From: Costus lasius
Taxonomy: Eukaryota > Streptophyta > Magnoliopsida > Zingiberales > Costaceae
Length of the DNA stretch: 64,000 nucleotides
Direction of reading: 5' to 3'
NCBI GenBank assembly: GCA_027563935.2
Contig: JANVAS020000222.1
Location: forward strand, 5,332,001-5,396,000
Under the pieces are notes generated by a model. The model did not search any database. It was not told the origin of the DNA and saw only the letters and a program-made list of their open reading frames with translations. The translations under genes were made by a program, and so were the position numbers. The number at the start of each line of letters is the position of its first letter. The first letter of the stretch is position 1. Of this stretch, positions 56,215-64,000 are shown one piece after another.

Positions 56215-57904
56215 TGAATGTCCCCTAAAGAGGGAAGGAAACCCTAATAGGCGCAAGTAAGGGATTTAAAACAGCGGAAGAGGGTTTCTAAGATCGCATA
56301 GCATGTATTATGATCAACTTTAAAATATGAAAAAGAATTCATACCATGGCCATTTCAAGATGGCGCCTTGGAAGCAAAGATCAAATGAGATCTTCTCCTT
56401 GTCGTCACACACAGGATGATGACGCTATCTCCCTTGGTGCTCCTTGTGCTAGCAAGGTTCCAAGAGGTCCTTGTCGAGTGAAAGGGAATGATGAGATGTC
56501 GATCTCTCTTGGCCGAATCCTCCTCTATCCTTCAAGCGTCGCCGCACTCACACAAGGTGTCGAGAGGAATATGGGCGAGAGAGAAAAAAATTGTTAGTGG
56601 CGAAAATAGAGCATACTCTATTTGGACGAGAGCCCTCTCCAAGTGGAGATCATGGTTACTAAAAATAGTAACCACTCATCGCCCCAACGTTCACACCAAG
56701 TGAACATGTCGTCAACTCCTCTCCCCTTGAACCATGCGCTCATTTAGTGAGCCGGTTCATTTTGGTTCAATTTAAGAACCAATCAAGCCAAGCAACTAGC
56801 CCAAATCATAATTAAACCATAAGGCTTTTGATCTGACCGTTGATCTCTTAATGCTCCTGATCTGACCGATCTAGCATCCATTCTCTCGATCGAAGCTTAC
56901 CGATCTCAAGCCCTAATCAATCAAACATGATCAGACCAGATCTCACTTACAATCAGAGATTAAATCCCTTTAAACTGAACCCAAACAATTCAGTCCACAC
57001 GATCTGACTTAAGTAAGCCATATCATCAAATTGTGCGACCCTAAGGGTTTCCTTTAAATGTCGGTAACGATAACTCACGTCATCACGATCAGTGAGGGGT
57101 ATCTGGCAACACATCACTGTCTCCCGATATAAAGAAAAGAGTCTTCCAAGACTACACCCAAAAACAGCACAAGTGTGAATCAACTTCACTAGGCATACAT
57201 ATGTCCTTTGCCACTGGATGTTCTTATTGGACAAGCGTGTCAAGCTTGTAACTCCAATATGACGAGCATGATTAGAACAGATGAACACTGTCACCTGGGT
57301 ATGGCCATACTCTTTTCTCAATCATCTCATCCAGGGGGCCCCTTTAGAACATCACACTCCTTAAACAAGGAGACGGCAATCCTATGTCTATCACTAGTGC
57401 CCTAACCTGACTCAAGCTCACCATCCAAGATAGTCTATAATCATTATGTTTCAAATGATATTGAACTACCTCAAAACAATGACAATCATCATTTAGAAAA
57501 CACAAGTGATCTCAAGTCAAAGGAAATGTGCCACTTGTTGCACTCAAGGATTATTCACATTGTGACAAACAATTGAATAACCTAGTAGGGTCTGTCCAGT
57601 ACATCCAATGTACCCATGAGTCTACATCTTATTCCATGCTCGAAGCATCCTATAAGATTAGAACACATATTAGTCTCAATCATATCAAGGCTGTCTCATG
57701 TTCATCAAGATATCTCGACTAAGGACATATAGCATGTCAGCCCAGCTGAACAGCTTTGAGACATTATTCAGAAGAACATATATTGCAGCAGACAATGTAG
57801 ACAACTGAATAATAACCATGCCTTTATAAACATAACAGTTTATTACATGATACATATACATTCCCATAGGCCTCAAACATTAGCCTTAAGGGCATACCCC
57901 AACA
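56215..57904 (-). repeat. 3' LTR of K
   Basis: It is 1690 bp. The hairpin GATGAC-GTGA-GTTATC (57069-57084, minus strand) keeps pairing through a G-T wobble. The R/U5 part is unlike that of D, J or L. Confidence 0.93.
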
Positions 57905-57924
57905 ATCTCCCACTTGCACTTAAT

Positions 57925-58593
57925 CTAATGGTTAAGAAATCTCAAACCCATATTATTACAGTGCTTCTCATGCTTCTGCTGCGCCAGAGGCTTGGTAAGC
58001 GGGTCTGCCAGATTGTCATCTGTATGAACCTTGCAGACTTTGATCTCGCCACGATCTATGATCTCCCTGATCAAATGAAACCGTCTCTGTATGTGCTTGG
58101 ACTTCTGGTGCGACCGTGGTTCCTTTGCTTGTGCGATTGCTCCAGTGTTATCACAAAAGATAACCAAAGGATCTGCACTCGAAGGAACGACACCAAGTTC
58201 TCTCACGAACTTACGAATCCACACTGCCTCCTTGGATGCTTCCGAGGCTGCAACATACTCGGCTTCTGTTGTGGAATCAGCAACAGTTGACTGTTTGAAA
58301 CTCTTCCACACCACTGCTCCTCCATTCAAGCTAAAAACATAGCCTGATTGCGATCGGAAATCATCCTGGTCCGACTGGAACGAAGCGTCAGTATATCCTT
58401 CAATACTGAGTTCTTCCTGACCACCATATATCAAGAACATATCTTTGGTCCTCCGCAGATATTTTAAAATGTTCTTGACTGCAATCCAGTGCGCCATACC
58501 TGGATTACTTTGGAAACGACTGGTTACGCTTAACCCGTAAGCGACGTCTGGGCGAGTACACAACATCGCATACATAATGGATCCAATAGCCGA
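57925..58593 (-). CDS. Pol C terminus of copia K (RT end and RNase H)
   Basis: About 222 codons are open from the insertion point of L to the normal stop. It covers the RT connection and RNase H (TDASF, TEAEY, the GAIAQA-type motif, HIQRRFH). It continues beyond L outside the window. It is over 95% identical to A, D and L by eye. Confidence 0.9.
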   Translation of the reverse strand, partial: SAIGSIMYAMLCTRPDVAYGLSVTSRFQSNPGMAHWIAVKNILKYLRRTKDMFLIYGGQEELSIEGYTDASFQSDQDDFRSQSGYVFSLNGGAVVWKSFKQSTVADSTTEAEYVAASEASKEAVWIRKFVRELGVVPSSADPLVIFCDNTGAIAQAKEPRSHQKSKHIQRRFHLIREIIDRGEIKVCKVHTDDNLADPLTKPLAQQKHEKHCNNMGLRFLNH

Positions 58594-60297
58594 TGAAGAA
58601 ACCCCTTAAACAAGGGGGGCAAAAACCCTAGTCATGGCGCTAATGAAAAATATGCTAGCGGAAGCAAGGGTTTAAGATCATTTGCATGCCATATGTTCAA
58701 CTATAACCGATTGAATAGATTGAGAGGGAAATTCATACCAACGCCATATGCTTGGAAGTCGGCTTGGATGAAGAGAACAAATTAGATCTCCTCCACAAGT
58801 TCACACACAAGATGAAGATGCTTACTCCTTGCGGTCCCTTGTGCTAGCAAGACACCCAAGCTTTTTCTTTTGTCGAATGGAAAGGGGGTGATGAGATGAT
58901 TCCCTCTTGGCCGAGAGCTCCTCTTGCCAAAGCTCCTCTCTTTTTTCCGATCGCCCAACCAAAGAGCTAGGCGTTGAAGCAAAGAGCAAAACGCATATGC
59001 GTTTTTGGCGTTTGAGCAAAAACCGGTTTGATTACTTACCATAAATGGAAGACAATCAAGCCATGCGTTTAAGCCAACCCTAAAACGCCTATTGACATTG
59101 AACCAAGCGTTCACCTTTGTGAACCGGTTCAATCCAATAACGTCAAATCGACTTTGGTTCTTCAAACCAAACCGAAATAGCTCAAGCCACTTGGTCTAGA
59201 CCAAATCGAACCCCAAGGCTCATGATCTAACCATTCATCTCCTGATGCCCCTGATCTCTTCGATCTAGCATCATCTCTCTCGATCGAAGCTTACCGATCT
59301 CAAGTCCTAATCAATCAAACATGATCAGACCAGATCTCACTTACAATCAGAGATTAAATCCCTCTAATCTGAACTCAAAGAATTCAGTCCATACGATCTG
59401 ACTCAAGTAAGCCATATCACCAAATTGTGCGACCCTGAGGGTTTCCTCTAAATGTCGGTAACGATAACTTACGTTATCACGATCAGTGAGGGGTATCTAG
59501 CAACACATCACTGTCTCCCGATATAAAGGAAAGAGTCTTCCAAGACTACTCCCAAACCATAGCACAAGTGTGAATCAAACTCACAAGGCATACATGTATC
59601 CTTTGCCACTGGACGTTCTTATTGGACAAGCATGTCAAGCCTGTAACTCCAATACGATGAGCATGATTAGATCAGATGAACATAGTCATCTGGGTATGGC
59701 CATACACTTCCTCAATCATCTCATATAGGGGGGGCCCCTTAGAACATCACACTCCTTGAACAAGGAGACGGCAATCCTATATCTATCACAAGTGCCCTAA
59801 CCTGACTCAAGCTCACCATCCAAGATAGTCTATAATCATTATGTTTCAAATGATATTGAACTACCTCAAGACAATGACAATCATCATTTAGAAACACAAG
59901 TGATCTCAAGTCAGAGGACATGTGCCACTTGCTGCTTACAGGGATCATTCACATCGTGACAAGCAATGGAATATCCCAGTAGGGTCTGTCCAGTACATCC
60001 AATGTACCTATGAGTCTACATCTTATCCCATGCTCGAAGCATCCTATAAGATTAGCACTCATATTAGTCTCAATCATATCAAGGCTGTCTCAGTTCACCA
60101 AGATATCTCGACTAAGGATTTATAGCCTGTCAGCCTAGCTGAACAGCTTTGAGACATTATTCAGAAGTACACTTATTACAGCAGACAAGGTAACAATCTG
60201 AATAACAACCATGCCTTTATAAACACAAGAGTTTATTACATGATACTTTTACAATCCCAAAGGCCTCAAACATTAGCCTTAAGGGCATACCCCAACA
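58594..60297 (-). repeat. 3' LTR of L
   Basis: It is 1704 bp. The hairpin is GATAAC-GTAA-GTTATC (59463-59478, minus strand). The terminus carries the stem CCCCTT-GTTT-AAGGGG just inside TTTCTTCA (minus strand). Confidence 0.93.
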
Positions 60298-60317
60298 ATC
60301 TCCCACTTGCACTTAAT

Positions 60318-63300
60318 CTAATGGTTGAGAAATCTCAAACCCATATTATTACAGTGCTTCTCATGCTTCTGCTGCGCCAGAGGCTTGGTAAGTGGGTCTG
60401 CCAGATTGTCATCTGTATGAACCTTGCATATTTTGATCTCGCCTCGATCAATGATCTCCCGGATCAAGTGAAACCGTCTCTGTATGTGCTTGGACTTCTG
60501 GTGCGACCGTGGTTCCTTTGCTTGTGCGATTGCTCCAGTGTTATCACAGAAGATAACCAAAGGATCTGCACTCGAAGGAACGACACCAAGTTCTCTCACG
60601 AACTTACGAATCCACACTGCCTCCTTGGATGCTTCCGAGGCTGCAACATACTCGGCTTCTGTTGTGGAATCAGCAACAGTTGACTGTTTGAAACTCTTCC
60701 ACACCACTGCTCCACCATTCAAGCTAAAAACATAGCCTGATTGCGATCGGAAATCATCCTGGTCCGACTGGAACGAAGCGTCAGTATATCCCTCTATACT
60801 GAGTTCTTCCTGACCACCATATATCAAGAACATATCTTTGGTCCTCCGCAGATATTTTAAAATGTTCTTGACCGCAATCCAGTGCGCCAAACCTGGATTA
60901 CTTTGGAATCGACTGGTCACGCTTAACCCGTAAGCGACGTCTGGGCGAGTACACAACATCGCATACATGATGGACCCAATAGCCGAAGCATAAGGCGTAT
61001 TGTCCATTTCATCTTTCTCAGTCTGTGTTTGTGGACACTGACTCTTCGAAAGATTCAGACCATGTCTGACTGGAAGATATCCACGTTTAGAATTCTCTAA
61101 ATGGAATCTCTCCAGGACCTTATCGATGTAAGTACTCTGGCACAACCCGAGAAGCCTCTTAGATCTATCCCGGTAGATCTTCACACCTAACACATAGGCT
61201 GCTTCTCCTAGATCTTTCATCTGGAAACATTTTCCTAACCATGCTTTAACCGCATGCAGTTCAGGAATATCATTTCCAATGATCAAGATATCATCGACGT
61301 AGAGGATTAGGAATGTAGTCACGCTCCCACTAAACCTCTTATATACACACGGGTCATCCTTGTTCTTGATGAATCCAAACTCAGAGATTGATTCATCAAA
61401 ACGAATATTCCAGCTTCTTGATGCTTGCTTCAGTCCATAAATGGACTTCTTTAACTTGCATATTTTATGCCGATCTGCTGGATTAGTGAAACACTCAGGT
61501 TGTGTCATAAACACATCCTCATCCAGATTTCCATTAAGGAAAGCTGTCTTCACATCCATCTGCCAGATCTCATAATCATAATATGCAGCTATCGCGAAAA
61601 GAATCCGAATAGACTTAAACATGGCTACAGGTGAGAAAGTTTCATCATAATCTATCCCGTAGATTTGTTTGAAACCTTTCGCAACTAGCCTGCCTTTATA
61701 GGTAACCACGTTACCATCCATGTCAATCTTCTTCTTGAAGATCCATTTACAGCCTATAGGGATTACTCCCGGAGGCGGATCAACCAAATCCCAGACTTGG
61801 TTATCTGACATGGAGTCCATTTCGGCTCGCATAGCTTCAAGCCATCTAGCTGACTCCGGTCCACTGACCGCATCCGCATAAGTGAGGGGTTCATCATTAT
61901 CAATGATGTAGACTCCGTCATAGCGCTCAGGCTGTCGACGGATCCTTCCCGATCTTCGCGGTTCCCGTGATATTTGAGCCTCAGGTTGTTCAATAACCTG
62001 ATCTACCGGCTCAGGCTCATCCATCTGTGCTTGACTACTTTGTCCTTCTTCTGGAATCTCATCCAGCTTTATTTCTCTCCCACTGGCCTCTTGCAGAAGA
62101 AATTCCTTCTCAAGAAATATGGCCGTCCGAGCAACAAATACCTTGTTCTCCTTGGGATCGAAGAAATAATAACCCTTAGTTTCCTTAGGGTAACCGACAA
62201 AGATGCATTTGTCAGATCTGCTCTCTAGTTTCCCAGAGGCGAGCTTTTTGACATAAGCCTCGCAACCCCAGATCCTGATAAATGTCAAGCTAGGCTGTTT
62301 CCCATACCATAATTCATATGGCGTCTTTGAAACTGCCTTGGATGGCACTCGGTTTAGTACTTTTGCAGCTGTTTCCAGTGCAAAACCCCAAAAGGAGTAT
62401 GGTAGAGTAGCCTGACTCATCATAGAACGAACCATATCAAGTAACGTTCTATTTCTCCTCTCGGACACACCATTCCACTGCGGTGTTCCTGGCGGAGTGA
62501 GCTGTGAGATAATCCCACACTCCTTCAGATAGTCAGTAAACGTATGACTTAGGTATTCTCCACCTCGATCAGAACGAAGTGCCTTGATATTTCGGCCTAA
62601 CTGATTTTGTACTTCATTTTTGAACTCTTTGAACTTGTCAAAAGATTCACTTTTATGTCTCATTAAATAGACATACCCATACCTACTGAAATCATCAGTA
62701 AAGGTAATGAAGTACTGATAGCCACCTCTGGCATGTTTACTAAATGGCCCACACACATCACTGTGTATAAGGTCAAGTAAACCTGAAGCCCTTTGACCTT
62801 TATGAGGAAAAGGTGACTTCGTCATTTTACCCATCAAACAAGCTTTGCATGTATCAATCTCCTCACAGGAGAATGATCCCAGCAGTCCATGATCATGCAA
62901 CCGCTTAATGCGTTTCTTGTTAATATAGCCTAAAGGACTATGCCATAGCAAGGTGCTGTGATCAGCATACTTGGCTTTCTTGTTATCAATGTTTTGTATA
63001 GAATGTTCCATGTCCAACATGAATAACCCATTGTTAATTGAACCAGTCGCATACACAATATTATCATAAGTTAAAACACACTTTGAAATCTTGCATTCAA
63101 AGGCAAATCCTTTCCTGACAAGAGCAGGAATAGAGATAATATTCTTGGTAATACTGGGTACAAAATAACAATTGTTTAATTCCAATACAATGCCAGATGG
63201 TAAAGAAATGAAATAGTCTCCTACAGCAACAGCAGCAACCCGTGCCCCGTTTCCAACTCGTAGGTCTACCTCATGCTGTCCCACCTGCCTTCTTCTCTTG

Positions 63301-64000
63301 AGTTCCTGCACATTTGAACAAATGTGAACTCCACATGCAGTGTCCAACACCCATGATATAGAAGAAGATGAAACCATGACTTCCGTCACGTATATACCTG
63401 AGCCAGAAGCAATGCTTCCCCTCTTATCTCCTTGGAGCGCTTTGCAGTCCTTTTTCCAGTGACCCAGCTGGCCACAGTGGAAACACCTGTTATCCTTCGA
63501 CCGCTTCACCTTCTGTTTCAGAGCCTTGCTGTAATTCTTGACAGGGGCCCTGCCCTTCTTCCCCTTCTTCTTGTTCCTAGAAGGAACCATCAAGACAGAG
63601 GTTGAAGGCTTACCCTTCAGAGTTTCCTCAGTAGTCAAGAGCATATTCAGCAGCTCTGCCGGCGTACAATCGATTTTGTTCATATTAAAGTTAATGATGA
63701 ACGCATCGAAAGAAGGCGGGAGAGACTGCAGAATAATATCTACAGCAAGCTCCTGGTTGATGGTATGCCCCAGTTTCTCTAGAGCCTCCTTGTGCCCAAT
63801 CATCTTGAGCACGTGAGCTCCCACTGGGCTCCCTTCAGCCAGTTTGCTCTGAAAGAAGAGCTTCGTCAGATTATAGCGCTCAGTCCTCGCCTGTGCAGCA
63901 TACAGCATCTTGAGGTTCGCTATAATCTCTATAGCCGACATATCCTCATGCTGACGCTGCAGCGGTGGCGTCATAGACGCTAGCATCAGGCAAGCGACAT
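60318..64000 (-). CDS. Gag-Pol of copia L, open to the window edge
   Basis: It is open for 1227 codons. Only about the first 68 residues of Gag (by comparison with A) are missing, beyond the edge. CCHC, protease Asp-Thr-Ala, DDE, YVDD and RNase H are present. One notable change is in the integrase HHCC finger: the second His is Tyr (codon at 62925-62927, CAT to TAT), with neighbouring Arg to Pro and Glu to Lys changes. The reading frame is intact but the zinc finger probably is not. Confidence 0.93.
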   Translation of the reverse strand, partial: VACLMLASMTPPLQRQHEDMSAIEIIANLKMLYAAQARTERYNLTKLFFQSKLAEGSPVGAHVLKMIGHKEALEKLGHTINQELAVDIILQSLPPSFDAFIINFNMNKIDCTPAELLNMLLTTEETLKGKPSTSVLMVPSRNKKKGKKGRAPVKNYSKALKQKVKRSKDNRCFHCGQLGHWKKDCKALQGDKRGSIASGSGIYVTEVMVSSSSISWVLDTACGVHICSNVQELKRRRQVGQHEVDLRVGNGARVAAVAVGDYFISLPSGIVLELNNCYFVPSITKNIISIPALVRKGFAFECKISKCVLTYDNIVYATGSINNGLFMLDMEHSIQNIDNKKAKYADHSTLLWHSPLGYINKKRIKRLHDHGLLGSFSCEEIDTCKACLMGKMTKSPFPHKGQRASGLLDLIHSDVCGPFSKHARGGYQYFITFTDDFSRYGYVYLMRHKSESFDKFKEFKNEVQNQLGRNIKALRSDRGGEYLSHTFTDYLKECGIISQLTPPGTPQWNGVSERRNRTLLDMVRSMMSQATLPYSFWGFALETAAKVLNRVPSKAVSKTPYELWYGKQPSLTFIRIWGCEAYVKKLASGKLESRSDKCIFVGYPKETKGYYFFDPKENKVFVARTAIFLEKEFLLQEASGREIKLDEIPEEGQSSQAQMDEPEPVDQVIEQPEAQISREPRRSGRIRRQPERYDGVYIIDNDEPLTYADAVSGPESARWLEAMRAEMDSMSDNQVWDLVDPPPGVIPIGCKWIFKKKIDMDGNVVTYKGRLVAKGFKQIYGIDYDETFSPVAMFKSIRILFAIAAYYDYEIWQMDVKTAFLNGNLDEDVFMTQPECFTNPADRHKICKLKKSIYGLKQASRSWNIRFDESISEFGFIKNKDDPCVYKRFSGSVTTFLILYVDDILIIGNDIPELHAVKAWLGKCFQMKDLGEAAYVLGVKIYRDRSKRLLGLCQSTYIDKVLERFHLENSKRGYLPVRHGLNLSKSQCPQTQTEKDEMDNTPYASAIGSIMYAMLCTRPDVAYGLSVTSRFQSNPGLAHWIAVKNILKYLRRTKDMFLIYGGQEELSIEGYTDASFQSDQDDFRSQSGYVFSLNGGAVVWKSFKQSTVADSTTEAEYVAASEASKEAVWIRKFVRELGVVPSSADPLVIFCDNTGAIAQAKEPRSHQKSKHIQRRFHLIREIIDRGEIKICKVHTDDNLADPLTKPLAQQKHEKHCNNMGLRFLNH

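Larger units (their letters stand above)
56215..58593 (-). mobile_element. Ty1/copia element K (A family), 3' part
   Basis: It is inserted in gag of J with a left TSD candidate TCCAG (56210-56214). The 3' LTR is 56215-57904 (1690 bp), then the PPT complement and the pol C terminus, cut by L at 58594. Confidence 0.9.
58594..64000 (-). mobile_element. Ty1/copia element L (A family), runs off the window
   Basis: It is inserted in the pol of K, with a left TSD candidate GCCGA (58589-58593). The 3' LTR is 58594-60297 (1704 bp), followed by gag-pol to the window edge. It is the innermost insertion of the J-K-L nest. Confidence 0.92.

Noticed and set aside
56215..56256. Apparent start of the J polyprotein at 56256
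   Set aside because: These residues are translated LTR of K fused by chance to the Gag frame of J. The true start lies outside the window.
1..64000. Host genes, tRNA or rRNA genes
   Set aside because: All coding similarity that I recognise is to retroelement proteins. tRNA-like words at LTR borders are primer-binding sites only.

Overview
The window is plant nuclear DNA made entirely of nested LTR retrotransposons; I recognise no host gene. The evidence is Ty1/copia polyproteins (order gag-PR-INT-RT-RH) and Ty3/gypsy polyproteins (PR-RT-RH-INT), primer-binding sites matching plant initiator-Met tRNA (TGGTATCAGAGC), polypurine tracts, TG...CA long terminal repeats (LTRs) and 5-bp target-site duplications (TSDs). 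The depth of nesting suggests a repeat-rich intergenic region of a flowering plant. I cannot name the species.

Layout. (1) 1-641 and 19299-20070: remains of an old element G (plus). Copia B (642-19293, plus) is inserted in it, and copia A (1356-10435, plus) is inserted in the 5' LTR of B. A has LTRs differing at one base and an intact 1291-residue gag-pol. B has about 1.4% LTR divergence and a broken gag-pol. (2) 20186-24850: element F (minus), joined to G through a 450-bp-arm inverted repeat and carrying a solo A-family LTR (21209-22891). (3) 24853-28427: truncated Ty3/gypsy element E (plus), interrupted by a solo Athila/Tat-like LTR C1 (25119-26869) and then by C2, another element of that family (28428 onward, minus). 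(4) Inside the C2 LTR lies A-family copia D (28602-48276, minus). Inside the leader of D lies a Tekay/Del-type gypsy element H (34320-44884, minus), with 3.26-kb LTRs differing by one base but an RT deletion. (5) C2 resumes at 48282 and is interrupted at 51043 by A-family copia J. J contains K (56215 on) and K contains L (58594 on). All three are minus strand and run off the right edge.

Relative order from nesting: G before B before A; E before C1 and C2; C2 before D and J; D before H; J before K before L. The A family supplies six of the insertions (A, D, J, K, L and the solo LTR) and is probably still active or was very recently.

The most interesting signal is RNA-like structure rather than a gene. 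The A-family and B LTRs share almost no long sequence identity, yet keep a series of hairpins in the same order with compensatory base changes. One hairpin has a four-base loop that differs between copies but fits the GNRA rule every time (GAGA, GAAA, GTGA, GTAA). The untranslated leaders of A and B repeat the pattern: three small stem-loops with different sequences, then an identical 16-base block followed by a 7-bp stem whose sequence is completely different in the two families. These look like selected RNA structures of the retrotransposon genomic RNA (packaging, dimerisation, export or translation control). They were found by eye and need covariation testing.
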